From Phoronis australis (Eukaryota > Phoronida > Phoronidae): a stretch of 64,000 bases of DNA. The notes beneath the pieces were generated by a model. That model had not been told where the DNA came from, did not search any database, and was given only the letters and a program-made list of their open reading frames with translations. Both the position numbers and the translations under genes were made by a program. Shown in pieces: positions 43,401-56,089 of the stretch; position 1 is the first letter of the stretch, and the number at the start of each line of letters is the position of its first letter. Location of the stretch: NCBI GenBank assembly GCA_002633005.1, contig NMRA01000274.1, positions 281,741 to 345,740 on the forward strand, read 5' to 3'.

Positions 43401-46400
43401 GGATTAGAACGGTTAGGGTAAAATGTTTCCTTCCACCAAATCATAATCATGCAGGTAATGAACTTACGTCGTCTTCTTTTTTGCAATTTCTAAATTTTTT
43501 GTTTACAGCCTGAAAGTGAACTAAGTGATTATTCTACCAGACAGTATGAGCAAACCGTAAACCGTAGAAAAGAAAAAGTAAATTTTTATAAACAGTGACA
43601 CCAACCCCGGCTTCATCGTTCTAGCTAGGCATGCAAACACCGGAAACCTTTCGAATGTGGTCTTTGAGATGTCAAGCCAGAATACATGGGTGTAAAACAT
43701 TTTAAAAGATCACAAATAACAGTGTTTGTTAACAACTATGTACAACCATTCTTTGTAATACATACTGAATACGCTCCTCTCCCTAACAGCATGACTGATA
43801 AAATAGATCTTATTAGAAATAGACATTTACCTCCATTTTATTAACTCCTTTCTTGTATACCGTGGCAATCTGATCGATGATCATAGCCATGTAACACAGT
43901 CCAATATATATCCATAAGTATAACAGTATTTTATAGATGACTCTAGCCCCATCTCGCGCTTGTTGTCCTGAAAATAAGAATAGTTATGTCTAAACGGTAA
44001 TCCACCTGTAATATCTTCCTCTAGTACAGTTACACGAGGCAACGTGTCACCAGGTGACAAACTGCTACGACCTGCCATTGTCACGGAATCACTTTAGATT
44101 AAATGTTACGGATTCCAATTTTTTACAATTTGTACAAACCGAGAAGCATTTGTACTGGATAATTTTATACTAATAAATTTCGGCTACGTCAAGTTTGAAC
44201 ATAAACAGTTCCATTTTCCAATTTTGCATCACTGCGTGAAATTATTACGGTGTTTTTCCTCGCGTCTAACTGACAAGCGCTTTTCTCCAAAAAGTAAGAT
44301 ATGGATAATACGATTGCCGTAAAGCAATGACGACGGTTACATTTTTATGGAGATTTTAGGCTTTGCCATGTATAGCTGAGCTATCATGTTTTAGCAACAA
44401 CCGATATGGATAATAAGCAACAAGAAGACAACATACCAGCAACATAGTCACCAAAACCAATGGTTGTTAACGTGATCATGGAGTAGTAAAGGCTTGTACC
44501 ATAGTCCCATTCTTCGCTGAAGACAAAGAGTATAGCCGGAAACGCGAAGAAGATCAAATATCCAGAGACTATTAGTATGCTAAAGAATATGAAATCAGCC
44601 AGCTTGGTCTTATCTTTTAGACAGTTGCTCTCTTCCAGTTTTTTTCGGATTTTTCCGCTCTGACGTCCAAGCGCCTCTCCGATCATTGTCATGAACACTC
44701 CAAACAGTGGGATGCCAATTATTGCGTAAATACAGACCATCACCTGTCCGCCAGAGGTCGCAGGTGAAATGTTTCCATATCCTGAAAATCAGAATAAGAA
44801 ATTTTCAGAACTGTATTACACAAATACAACAACAGAAACCATTTCAAATAAGTCCAAATAACAATTAATAATTCATTCCTACTTAGTAGAACATTATCAC
44901 GTCTCCTGCACCTTCACGTGCTATCCGTGACGTCAGAGTGTGAGGCCCGGGAACCAGGGCCCGGTCTCTAATCTTTGTACTCGAAACGAACTCGAAACTA
45001 TTTTTGACAATTTCTCTGCTCCTTTTGTGCGAACTTTTAAGTTCTTAAAAGAAAATTGGTTATCAGACTGTGCTCGAATATATTATAGTTCATGCATAGG
45101 AGTTCAAGTTTGCCCTTGAAGACCCTTATATTCGTGCTACAAACTCGAGTAAAAACTCGAAATTTCGAATTCAAACTCGAACTTATTGCTTTAATATTGG
45201 GTTTACAAACTGTGAACTAAGGGCAATAAATTATCTACGTAAGTTATTGAAAACTCGAGCATAGAATAATAGACACTTATCTTGAGTTCGCCCAAAAGTA
45301 GAGTAGAAAATGCCAAACCTAATTTCGAGTTCCATTTCGAGTAAAAAGATTGGAGACCGGGCCCAGGTTAACAACAAAGGTTGCTTCTAGTATTGTTATA
45401 ATGTGAGAAGTTAAGTATTAGAACACTAGTTAGAAAGTTTCTAACCAAAATCAATGTTGACAAATATTTTGCTCATATGACTACTGAGAAATTACAAAAC
45501 AGTAGCTAAACAATGACTCGTCGTTTTTTCTCTTCTTGGAAAACCATTTTCAAAACTTATTTCGATAGTAAAATGTCCTGTCATATACATTTGAACTGCT
45601 GTAATTTTCGTATGCTCTTTTGTGATAGTTAGTGTTTTATTGATCGATTACTGTACACATCTGGTATCTGATCATAAGTTTAGACCAGGGTCAGTTTCAT
45701 GAACAGTGACTTAAAACTTACGAAAAAGACTTGGTCTTACGCTCCATACAACAATTTTCGTGAAAATAATTAAATCTCACTCGAGAAAAAGTCTAAAATC
45801 TCTGGCAATGTACACATAACAGCTAGTTTTATAAATTGTTTCTAGAATGTGATGCGATCATAGTTTCTCGGCAAATCTTTATTCAGCAATTATGAAGTGA
45901 AAGCGTCAGACCAACATTTACAAAACGGACCCCTGGTTTAAATTGACTAGACATGGAACACTTGCAGATCTTGGCCAAACTATTGGTACTTATCAAACAA
46001 GAGCCACATTTGAGCTGAAAAACTGGTTGACGGCGAGATAATTCTGATGGGCGAAGAAGACAATACATCAATAGAGTCCGCTTGAGGGTGGGCGTATAAA
46101 AGCAAACGAGCTCTCTAACTCACCAATAGTAGTCATAACTGTCATACTGAAGAATAAGGAGCTCGCGAAATCCCAGTTAGACGGCTGTGGTGTATAGACG
46201 ATGTTAGCAGAACCATTTCCGTCGATATTGAAGCTGACGCCTTTGCTAACCGCCGCATCGTAAGCGGATAAAAGTAGCTTCAGACCTTCCACGTCCACGC
46301 ATGTATAGTTATCTGATAAGAAAAACGTTCATAAAAATATCACATAGGAATAGGAAGCGGGGAGCCAGCGCTTCTTCATTCATGAAGCTGGAGGCAGGTG

Positions 46401-49400
46401 CCCACTAAACAGGGGCGTAGAAGCAGGAGGAACCGGGAGGGGTACGTACCCCAAAACAATTTGCAGGCACAATGGCGAAACCGTGGTGTTGACCCGTATA
46501 GGTGAAAGGGGGGTGGGGTGGGACAGGAGCAGCCCCTATAGAACAGAAAATGTTTTCGAGAGTTGGATTCACCCTGTGGAGGTCCTGGTAAAGACATTTT
46601 GTTAATAACAGGATACCAAACCCGACATTGACCTCTTAACAGATATTAATAACAACTTTCCCATCCAGTTCTCTGAAACGAAATAATGCCCTGTAACCCC
46701 CGACAAATCTCAAAATTTTGGAACAAAGATCAGAACGAGAATAGGTTAAAAATTACCGGGTTTAGTAAACTTTTAAGGGTCCCAGGTTTTTACATGTTGC
46801 AGCATGGGTCGTTTACGCTCACTTGAAAACGAGTTCTTATACATACATACTTCGAAAAACTCCGGGGAAACTTGTCGTTTTATAGGTCTCAGCACTTAGA
46901 GGAGGACCGCTGACGCCATTCATCTTTTTATGAATGGGCCACTCACTCCCAAGGATGGAATCGGTTACTTCTGTTTTCCTGTTTTTGTGAGATGGTAAAT
47001 CTTGTATTTTAGGAAAGGTGTTCGGATGATGGAAGGAGGGTAAACCAATGAGGAGTCTTAACAGTTTTGAAAAATGATGTCGTCATCAATATTAGGGTAT
47101 TTGGGCAGTATGCATTTCACATTCAAAGACCCCTCTCAGACGGCACCCCATGAACCCGGCACTGTCATCTATAACGAAAAATTGAAAATGTTCAAATCGG
47201 TCACGATAACCACATACCCGGTAATATTCTCATTCACCATGCGCGCACCCAGGGGGGCTCGGGGGGCTCGAAGGAGCCCCCCATTTGGCGAAGTGGACAA
47301 AAAGGTCCGCCCCAGAGAAACAAAAAGTCCGAGAAAACGAGACAAAAAGTCCACTAAAAAAGCGCAAACGCACAATTCACAGCCCTGGACGTGGTACCCC
47401 GTTTTTTGTAGTCCTTCGGCTTTTTTTCGGTAAAAGGTCCACATCGTCGGAAATTCGAGCCCCCCCCCATATTAAAGGCTGGTTGCGCGCATGTCCCCAT
47501 GTAGCTAAATGCGTTCCAAACAACTCCAAAACGTTAAACTACATCATAAAAAGCACAAAAAATCAATATGATCAACCGGAATAGAAAGATAAAAAAACTT
47601 GAAGATAAATACTTGTGAATTAAACAAAGGCAATATTCTCGATGATTTTGTAAAGAATTCCAAGAATAGTATTTCCTTTGGAGATCGTTATTAATAAAGC
47701 ATCGTCGATGAAGAAGGACTTGTTCGTGCAGAACTCGGCGTGTCGATCATGGTTTTGTAAAGAATTCCAAGAAAGTATTTCCTTTGGTGATCGTTTTTAA
47801 GAAAGGACTTTTTCGTGCAGAACTCGGCGTGTTGATTAGAATGTCAGACGTATAAGTTTTTGAAGACACGTTTAACGGATCAACGTGTTCAGGGCGTATA
47901 TACTGGCAAACGTGAACAAAGGTTTCTGCGATTTTTAGTGCAAGGTTAAATAGGCCTGAAACGCGATAAACACACTAAATTGCAATACTGAAAGTGGTTT
48001 TCTGCCACTGAAACAGAATTCAACATACTCACCAGGTATTTTTAGAGTTTGTTCGAGGGGATTCCCGGCTTACTAGAAAGGTTCACAAGAAAGGTTTCTT
48101 ACTGCTTTTTCTCTGGCCACCAAAGAAATGGAATAGAACTATTTTATGCGTAGGTTTTAGTGCTCCTCTCTCGTATAAGTAAGTGCACGCTTACGTGGTA
48201 AATGATGCCTTATTTTAGCTTCGTGATGAAAAAAGTGCACTCACTTTCCACATTTTGCTCGCTAGAGGGTGCATACACAGTTTTGTGAAGTCCGTTCAAG
48301 CGAAAGAGAAGTTTGTGCCGGCAATATTACCGATCGAATAGTGAGATATTTATGCAGTTTTCAGTTATAAACACCCGCACAGTGTTACGTGTCCCTGTTA
48401 GCGTTAGTTCTCTGTATTGGAAAATGACGTCGTGAGCGCTTTGAGCGTAGCAGGTAGTTTAATATGTATTACCCGCCAGTCTAGGAGTACACAGTTCAGT
48501 CTGGCTCTTCAATTTCATTTCTCATGAACACAATCGTTTCTTCTAGAGAATGTTAGCTTCTTCTTTTCGGAAGTGGGGAAGTGCAGCCCGAGTGAGCTCT
48601 AAAAATGTACGTTTGTTGTTTACGCACGAAAATTACGCTCTCCTGAGTGGAATTTCTTTTAAAAAACGTATTCATCGTAGGCAACTGTAGTACACGGAGC
48701 GAGACACCACTTTTTGAAAACGTCGTATTGAGTGTGTGTACGGCACCCTCTGTCAAATACGCAAAGAAATAGATAATTGCTATTTCAAAATAAAAAGGGT
48801 AATCATGTGGACATTCTTCCCGAAGTTGATCGCACACACCTAGTCAGCAAAGTTACATGCACGTGTACGTGGGGGGTTGCGCACAGTGGACCGCATGACA
48901 TTAGTCTGAACTTGTTCATGAAATATTCGTCTCGATGCAATAAATATACCAAAACGAGAACCGTTTGTCGCAAAGAATAAACGTACGGAATGTTCTCTTC
49001 TAGTGCCGTAGAGCCGGGATCTATAGGATCCAGGATTTTGAGTTGGGGGGAGGGGGNNNNNNNNNAACGGGAATAACCAGAATTTCGACGGACATAGGCC
49101 TCGAATGTTTGGTGTTGCGGACCTGTTAACTAAAAAAAACGGTAAACGGGGTTTGTTCAGTTTGTTCAGGGCCTATGCGTTGTTTATTCAACCCGAAGAG
49201 CCCCTGCTTGCGTGCACCCGAACTCCCAAATGGTATCTGGTAGAATTTTAGGAGGGGCCATGGCCCCCTTGCCCCCCTAAATCCGCCACTGATCTACGAT
49301 GTCAAACGGGAATACCAAACACAATTTTGGGAGGAGTAATGTTCGTGTGAGCTTTAAAACCGAAAACCCCGGCATCTCAAACCCGTTTATGTAACGAGTT

Positions 49401-49912
49401 TACGGTTAGTGTTTTGGTGTTCACTTCCGGACAGTACTAGAGTTTGACCAAGCAAAATTCCCTGTAATATGCGCCAGGTAAGGCCTTAGAAACAACCTTA
49501 CAACAGAAACACCCAATGAGTTTAAGTGCGTGCGTCTGGGGCTTACATCATGAGTATAAAAAAATTCCAAGACATGGATTTACGGATTTTGTTAACACTA
49601 GTCACTACTGATTCACTCACTACAGTAACAGATAAAATGGAAATAGATTACTGTGGCTCAAGTACATAATAGCCACGGAAACTTCACTACCTTCAATCAC
49701 AATCTCGGTGTTATTTGAAAGTTGTTACTGTTGCACGTGTACACTGTACAACGATTTACCCAAAAAAACCTTGTGTGACGAAATCGCTTTCTGCAGCGTC
49801 TCCTGTTCTCTGGGTTGCTCAAGTGCTTGGAATATGGCCGCTCCAATCAAGTTGTAGATCGCTATGACAACGGCAATCAGGAAACCCACCCACCAATGCA
49901 TCGCCGGTTTAC
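40312..49912 (-). CDS. Two-pore-domain potassium channel (K2P/KCNK family), five coding exons
   Basis: Exons 49760-49912, 46124-46312, 44437-44781, 43831-43967 and 40312-40413 join in frame; from the ATG at 49899-49901 they give 304 residues and a stop. Order: M1 (WWVGFLIAVVIAIYNLIGAA), the ALEQP motif, cap cysteine in NYTCV, pore 1 SMTVMTTIGYGN, M2, cytosolic loop, M3, pore 2 SMITLTTIGFGDYVAG, M4 (YKILLYLWIYIGLCYMAMII), short tail. Both filters (GYG, GFG) are intact, so it should form a dimeric background K+ channel in the plasma membrane. FGDYVAG and the ALEQP start recall the TREK/TALK side of the family, but I do not assign a subtype. The tail is only about 45 residues beyond M4. An upstream exon is possible, since the frame is open back to the acceptor. 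Confidence 0.93.
43018..43384. mobile_element. TTAA-flanked MITE (piggyBac-like), copy 1
   Basis: TTAA then AGGGATACTAAAAACC at the left; GGTTTGGTATCCTT then TTAA at the right. TTAA flanks with short inverted termini are the piggyBac target signature. About 360 bp, non-coding. A related fragment lies at 46607-46760 in the other orientation. Confidence 0.7.
43831..43967 (-). CDS. K2P channel exon 4 (M4)
   Basis: 137 nt, acceptor TTATTTTCAG, donor GTAAAT, phase 0 out. It encodes QQARDGARVIYKILLYLWIY then IGLCYMAMIIDQIATVYKKG, the fourth membrane segment and start of the tail. Confidence 0.9.
44437..44781 (-). CDS. K2P channel exon 3 (M2, M3, pore 2)
   Basis: 345 nt, acceptor GATTTTCAG, donor GTATGT. 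It starts YGNISPATSGGQVMVCIYAI, continues IGIPLFGVFMTMIGEALG and a basic cytosolic loop, then M3 and the pore 2 filter TTIGFGDYVA. Confidence 0.95.
44954..45367. mobile_element. MITE with ~45-bp termini, CCAGGGCCCGGTCTC
   Basis: Left CCAGGGCCCGGTCTCTAATC and right (reverse complement) CCTGGGCCCGGTCTCCAATC, continuing into TTTGTACTCGAAACGAACTC versus TTTTTACTCGAAATGGAACT. The interior is rich in ACTCGAA words. About 413 bp, in a K2P intron. Confidence 0.85.
45684..45938. mobile_element. MITE, CAGGGGTC family copy 5 (inverted)
   Basis: Starts CCAGGGTCAGTTTCATGAAC and ends AAAACGGACCCCTGG, with AAATAATTAAATCTCACTCG inside. In a K2P intron. Confidence 0.65.
46124..46312 (-). CDS. K2P channel exon 2 (cap and pore 1)
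   Basis: 189 nt, acceptor TTCTTATCAG, donor GTGAGT. It encodes NYTCVDVEGLKLLLSAYDAA (glycosylation sequon and cap Cys), a Gly/Asn-rich stretch, then SNWDFASSLFFSMTVMTTI. It splits the GYG filter codon group after TTIG. Confidence 0.93.
46607..46760. mobile_element. TTAA-type MITE, fragment (inverted copy)
   Basis: AGGATACCAAACCCGACATT, then TTAACAGATATTAATAAC and CCAGTTCTCTGAAACGAA, match the reverse complement of the right end of 43018-43384. The other end is missing. It lies in the K2P intron between the cap exon and M1 exon. Confidence 0.7.
46800..47220. repeat. Dispersed repeat, second copy of 32350-33000
   Basis: Same block order as 32350-33000. It abuts the GCGCGCACCCAG element at 47239. 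Confidence 0.5.
47239..47492 (+). mobile_element. GCGCGCACCCAG element, copy 3
   Basis: Left ATGCGCGCACCCAGGGGGGC, right GGCTGGTTGCGCGCAT. The body matches 38993-39160 but with about 85 extra bases including AATTCACAGCCCTGGACGTG. In a K2P intron. Confidence 0.88.
47640..47840. repeat. Imperfect tandem repeat, about 100 bp x2
   Basis: TTTTGTAAAGAATTCCAAGA, AGTATTTCCTTTGG(A/T)GATCG and TTCGTGCAGAACTCGGCGTG occur twice in order. The second copy lacks about 20 bases. Confidence 0.85.
49010..49295. mobile_element. MITE-like repeat, GGATCCAGGATTTTG / AATCCGCCACTG termini, copy 1
   Basis: Left GGATCCAGGATTTTGAGTTG GGGG, right CCCCCCTAAATCCGCCACTG. It contains the assembly gap at 49057-49065. The same termini are at 51880-52022. 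Confidence 0.6.
49057..49065. other. Assembly gap (9 N)
   Basis: Nine undetermined bases inside a G-rich run. Confidence 1.
49760..49912 (-). CDS. K2P channel first coding exon (M1)
   Basis: Acceptor TTCATTTCAG, donor GTAAAT in phase 1. ATG at 49899-49901 starts MHWWVGFLIAVV. It contains M1 and ALEQPREQETLQKAISSHKV. An acceptor before the ATG means at least one upstream 5' exon, non-coding or slightly extending the N-terminus. Confidence 0.88.
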
Positions 49913-51879
49913 CTGAAATGAACATGGAGCATGAAACGAGGCTTGTGTTCCTAATAATCCGTCAACTTCACCACCGATGTATGGACCTCGATACTGTCTA
50001 CACATTTTGGTGTGTTCCACTGAAGACGCTTATTTTCGAAATCTGTGTAAAATGGTCTTACGGGTTATAAATGATTTCTCTTTGTGTGCAAGAAAATCCC
50101 GACTCCATCCATTCAATGCACTACGTATATATTCCCAGGCTTTAGAGCTACACCCCGTTCCTGAATGAGGGACTCTTGCAAGAACAATGGTGTGTAAATG
50201 ACCGTGCAATAGTGCGTTAACTCGAATAGGGCCCAACGCAGCTATTTTGATTGGGGCACCCATTCAAGATCAAGCCAGCAGTTGACACCATATTTAGGAA
50301 ATTGGAGGCTCTGGTGTGCAGACACCATGTAGCGAGACCATCACGAAACGGCCCACCTGAAAATGTCAACATGTCGTGGAAATTGACATGTTGAAAAAAT
50401 AGTTAGGAAAGGGAAACAGGGAAAAGCAGAATTGGTCACGAGATTGATTTTGATTACCGAAATTACACGATAATGTCGTGATTTGTTCGTCTGAAAGTAC
50501 CGTGCATATATGTGGAGACTTGACTGGTTCTACCTCAGTGTAAGTAAGATAATGCGTGGGTCTTTGCTAACGAAGTAAATGTTATGGTAGGGAACAGACC
50601 AGTTTCCAACTTTCACTGAGGAGAATAGTAAGAAAACTCTCTTGTAAAATTAGGATTTTGCAGAGTTGGCCCTTTATGACATCGACACAACTATAGTGTG
50701 TTAATAATGAATTATTTTTGAGCTATCAAAAGTTATTACTCACTACATTATTTTAGTGTCGTAGTGCGAGTATACATAGCCAGGCGAGCAATGAGTATAC
50801 ATACATTAACATTTATGATAATTTTAAGTGTCGAGTTTTAATCGCTGAACTTAAATAACAATTGCCAAAATTGTCAGTCTAGTCTCACAACAATAACTGG
50901 TCAAAAGATTGCTTTCAAAACTACGAACCATGCTCAGCATCACTCGGAGGTTTTTTTTAAACAAGCTAATACCTACTTAGTTGTAGTTCGCCCGGTCAAG
51001 CACTTGACCGATAATGATAAAATAAGGCCTATAGCATAACTGTTTACGATAACTCGACAGCTTCACGCTGTTTAGCCATAGATAGTAGGTGCAGTGTATG
51101 GTTCAGTAAAAGACTATAATATTATCTGTAAAACATACTAATCTGTTTTCCTCAGCACGGCGAGTGCCTGTATAATGTCAGCCATATACGAACCGTCGTC
51201 GTCAACGGTTATATCTCCGCCAATGGTAGTGAAACACTTCGTTATGCCAACACAGAGATCTCAGTCAAAAAGCACTCTTCCGTACCGGAAATTTAGCCGT
51301 GAAAAAACACCATCTATGTAGGCGACACATCTTATATGGGATAACCCTCCGTGACTGAGCTTGTTTTGTGGTAGACTACTAAGAGGCAAAAAATGTGTCA
51401 TTCTCTGAATACATACCCTGAACCCTGCTAAGATCTTAGTGATAACAATATTATTACAACTTAGGTTTTTGATAGACAGCTGAACAGTTAGATCTATCCG
51501 CCCATTAATATTTCCAAGAGCAGTCCCTTTTTTCACCTGGGGGACCGGCGAACTGCGATAGTTTGCCGAGGTCGACGCATCTCGTATCCTGAGTTCATAT
51601 GTATCAGCTGCTGTCGGATGTTGTAATTAAAATGAACATCGATAACTATCGATTTACTGTGCGAAAGTGTGCCTTGTTAGAATACAACGAGAATGGAGAT
51701 AAAAAATCAAATGCAATTTTTGTTTGGCCTAACAGGCTTCAGACTCAGTAGGGCTTCAAGGTTTTTAGTCATATATGCGTCAATAGGATACTGTATATCG
51801 TAAGATCATGAACGCCACCAGGACGATCGAGGAACGCCAGTATCGTGATAGGAATGCGTCAACTATTACAGTACACAGG

Positions 51880-52022
51880 GGCGGATCCAGGATTTTGAAT
51901 TGGGGGGCATGGCAGAGTATTAGCCAGGATTTTGCCCGTCAGACATTCGCATCCCCCATCTGACAAATGTAAACTGGGAGAATTTTAGAGGGGGCATGGC
52001 CCCCCTCTAAATCCGCCACTGG
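51880..52022. mobile_element. MITE-like repeat, CAGGGGCGGATCCAG family, copy 2
   Basis: Left CAGGGGCGGATCCAGGATTT, right CCCCCCTCTAAATCCGCCAC TG. The ends are inverted (CAG(G/T)GGCGGAT). About 143 bp. Confidence 0.7.
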
Positions 52023-53354
52023 CACATGGCTCGAACGGGTAAGCGGTGAAAAATGCTAGCGATTCGCGAGAAGTGGTGCCAACGTCAGGTCCGGCAACAA
52101 TAATTCTAGCAACCACACCGAATGCCAAATTCCAAAGCTCAGTTTGACAGAGAGGCCACTAACTCCTGCCAGCTTTTCTAACGTTGAGTTATTTCCGGAT
52201 GGTGCACACGGGACGTGCTGCTGAGGTGTATAATTTTTCATAGTGAGGGTATATTTTCCGGCAAAATTTTCTAACGAAATGGAGAATTCCGATTTGATTC
52301 CCTACAAAAGGGTGAGACATAATCATTTTAACATGGTATCTCTTTTAGTGCTGATTCGGTCTGATGGGTTAAAAAGACAACTGTCCAAGAAAGGGTCAGG
52401 TTTCTGAAACCCGCTGCTACAAAATTATAATTGTGGACGAAAACTTGGCAATATATTTCTAACTTACAGGGGTCCCCGTATTTTGAGAACCAGTTCGATG
52501 CCCATTATTCAGTGGGGAAACTGGTTCTGTAATTGTGGAACCCCCCTGCAAGCGACTATTACTAAAAACTGTACACGGGGAGGATTTTTTAATGAAATTC
52601 ACCCTCAAATGTGTCCCTTTTCAAGTCCATTCTCAGTACAACTGTGTTTCCTAAATTTTCAGGTGAATCTCCCGTTAAAAGTACAGTCGAATACAAAAAA
52701 GTTGTGACCACGTACCTAATTTGCGTCCAGGACTAATAATCCACAAAAGAACAGAGGGTAGAATTCATATTTCAGATGCCTCTCCGGTGTAAGGTCTCAA
52801 GCGACAATCGTAAGAACGAGCAATATTCGCACACCTGAGGCCTATTTACAGGAGGTAATGCACCGCGGTTGCTAGTAACCGCAACGACGACTATTAAACA
52901 ATACGGTTATATTTGCATGAGTGAACTTCAAAACCAACATCATTTCATAAGCAGTGCACAAGCACGCACATCGTCAGCACCGCTATACAAGAAGCAACAC
53001 CTCGAGTTTAACTGGGAACTCGAACACCTTGTTAGCTGCTACGGAGAGACATTATTTTAAGAGGTTGTTTGATAACACGTGGAACAACTGGCTAAAATAA
53101 TAGGTTTTGCGAATGATTTGTTGCTAAAATATAAATTGAGCGTCAATGGTAACGAATGAAACGTAGGGCTGTTGCACATGTATTATACACAACCTCTGAC
53201 ATTTCATTCTTTACCATCGACAGCTCAATGTATATTTTATTAACGAATCATTCGCATGGCCGTATCAATACTTAGTCGTCAACGTGTTAGCTTCTGAGTC
53301 ATGAAGTCAGTCTGTAGTGCAACATACCACAGATAATTAGCCCCTAACGTCACC

Positions 53355-53381
53355 GGGGGGTGGGGGGGGGGGGGGNGGGGG
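53355..53381. repeat. Poly-G run with one undetermined base
   Basis: Almost pure G with a T early and N at 53376; the run length is likely uncertain in the assembly. Confidence 0.9.
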
Positions 53382-55665
53382 TCAACCACTCTCGCATTCC
53401 ACCAAGAGTACACGAAGAGTGGTTATCTCATGACGCCTGAGATCTAAACATGAGAAAGAAAGTGCTATACGCTGCATGCCTTATAAACTTATCCTGGTGA
53501 GACAGCGGCCAATACACACAGTTTGCTGGATGTGGGTTAAAATATCTGCAGTCACGAGAAGCTGAAAGTACCCTGGGCTCGCTAAAAAAACACAAAGGTT
53601 TTTTGTACTCACTCTTTGCCACACACTCGGCCCCACGGAGGACACAATTAAACCACTGAAATACTGTACATGAAACCAGCTCTAGAATTCTTGAATTCAA
53701 ATACACCAGTTGCATTTACCTGCACCAGATTCCTACCATATAAATGGACCGACTACATAGATACGTGTGCTTTGATTTTAGCTTTCAATTTTAAGTTAAA
53801 GTTTTGTTAAAACAACACTGAGTTGCTGAGTATGTGGCCTCACTGAGTACAAGCTGTCACAGATCAATGGCTCACCGCAGCTTACAATAAAGGGGAATGT
53901 ATGGTTACCGTACTCAAATATACGCCTGTTACACGGACTTACAGAATGTAGGCCTACTTACGCTCTATTAAAACTCTGCACTATCAGTTATAAGCAGGGT
54001 CTGGCTTAGCCCGAGATATCCAAGACGTAGTCACTCGCTATGTACATCGAACGGAAATGAAATACACTTGAGCGCTCCTCTCTCGATCTGAACAGTGTTG
54101 TCATGTACGAAAACAAACGTACTGTGGGCCGTCTATGTCAATACCAACTCAAAGGCTTTGAAGCAAACAAAACTCAACAATGTGGGCGACATGTTGGCCG
54201 GGTTAAAAACTAGGACAAAAACGCCCAGTGAATTGAATATTAATGTTTGGCACAGAGTTGATGATTTGAATAAACAATTCCAACAACGACCACTGATGTG
54301 TCTGCTAGTTAATTTGCATTTATTAAATAAACAAACGTGCAGACATACGAAAGGAAGGCAGTCGAGGCTTAAAAAACGGAATAACTAAAAATTACGAAAA
54401 TAGAAATATGATTCAAATTTGAGGAATGGTTTAAAACATCGACATTTTCTGCTGGAAAATCGTTTAGAGTTGAACCAATTAAAACTGCTGGTCTTCACTT
54501 CACGTTAACCTCAGGGATGATATTCTAAATAGATGAGTGCATCAACGTAGCATAAATAAATCTGCAAACTGATCAGACTCGAAGGCAGAGAGGGATTGTG
54601 GGGTTTGACTAGCCGCCCCTCCACCAAAAAGGCTACGAAATATAGACAGGCAGTAACCGTTTGCTCTTTGGAAATTGTTGCCATCCCTCCTCACTCGAGA
54701 CGTTCTAGAAACTCCAATGACACGAGTCTATCTTTAACAACATTTGCTTATATTTTTTGCAAAAAGGAGGCCTGTGTGTTGACCCATTTACCTTCGTGTT
54801 GTTTATGGCTTGCAAATTACCGTCTCCCAGTCAAATTCAGTTTAATTTGCAGGAAGACAACCAAAAGAATCGACCCTTTCTGATTTACAAAAATACGACG
54901 GGTCCGTGCTAACAGCTGTCCTGGCTGAAAGCCACGCAAAATGCGTTTTCAGCGGTAAAATCGAGATTTATAGCTACATATAAAAATCACAATTCTACAT
55001 ATGACTTTTTTCATAACATGAGTATATGTAAATATCTAACGTGTGGTAGTTAATATGATAGTGAAAAGGCAAAAAAGAAAACATGTGCACTGGTCAGAAA
55101 ATACGATCTGCAAATGGGAAATAACGGGAACTAAGGCCGGCGAACTGAAACACGAACAGCATTACGAAACATTACCACCCGAAACTGTTGAATGAAATCT
55201 TCATTTATAGTAGATAAGCTGTTCGGTAAAATTAACTGTTCTCCCATAAGGCGCACTCAGATGAATGTACAATAAATACATAAAATAAACAGTAAAAGAA
55301 ATGTAACAAATGTACAATAGACAATGAATAAATATAAATACATATACCAATGAATGAAAAATATCGTAAAAATGTTAACCAGTATAAATGATAAGGAAGG
55401 AATGGAAGATATGAAATGATAGACATTTATACGTGAATTGTGTATATGAAATAAGTTAAAAATGAAATAAATAGTAATACCAGTGAAATAAAAAGCCAAT
55501 AAAATGATTGACGAAGGTATAATGCAGTTGTAAATGATAGAATTTTTAGTGAAAAACAACCGTTGATAGAAATAAGAGGGCAGAATAGTATGATACATTT
55601 GTTTAAGAAGCAGTTACATTATGTGCGTTGTTATCGTTGTCATAGTGACAAGATTAACATCCTAC

Positions 55666-55922
55666 CCAGGGGCCTGTTCCAAGAAACTGACTTAAGTTAA
55701 TTTTTGACTTAAGTCTAAGACTTATCTTAAGTTCCAAACTTTGAAACTTCCACATTTGGAAAGTTAGGCAAAATTAAGACAAAATTTAGGCAACACACTT
55801 ATGTCAAACTTAAGATCTCTTTCTTGAATTGGTTTTGAGACAAATCTAATTTTTATTTTAAAGTTTACAAAAAAAAATAAGATTTGTCTTGGCTAAGTCA
55901 GTTTTGTTGGAACGGGCCCCAG
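55666..55922. mobile_element. MITE, CCAGGGGCCTGTTCCAAG termini
   Basis: Left CCAGGGGCCTGTTCCAAGAA ACTGACTTAAG and right (reverse complement) CCTGGGGCCCGTTCCAACAA AACTGACTTAGCC form ~30-bp inverted termini. About 257 bp, AT-rich centre, non-coding. Confidence 0.85.
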
Positions 55923-56089
55923 GTTTATAATAATGAAACCATCCACAATTTGAAATGTGTCCTCTGAGGGTTTGTCAAAAATATTCACACTTATCAAATA
56001 GAAAATAATATTATTCACAGACAATGTGCAATTATAAATTAAACCACGACTTTATAATATTGAAATCCCCAAACTATGGGAGTCAATCT

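Noticed and set aside
54095-54388. 97-codon + frame
   Set aside because: No domain, no splice context, AT-rich spacer.
55257-55598. 113-codon hydrophobic minus-strand frame
   Set aside because: It comes from very AT-rich DNA (Phe/Ile/Tyr-rich by composition), with no conserved feature.
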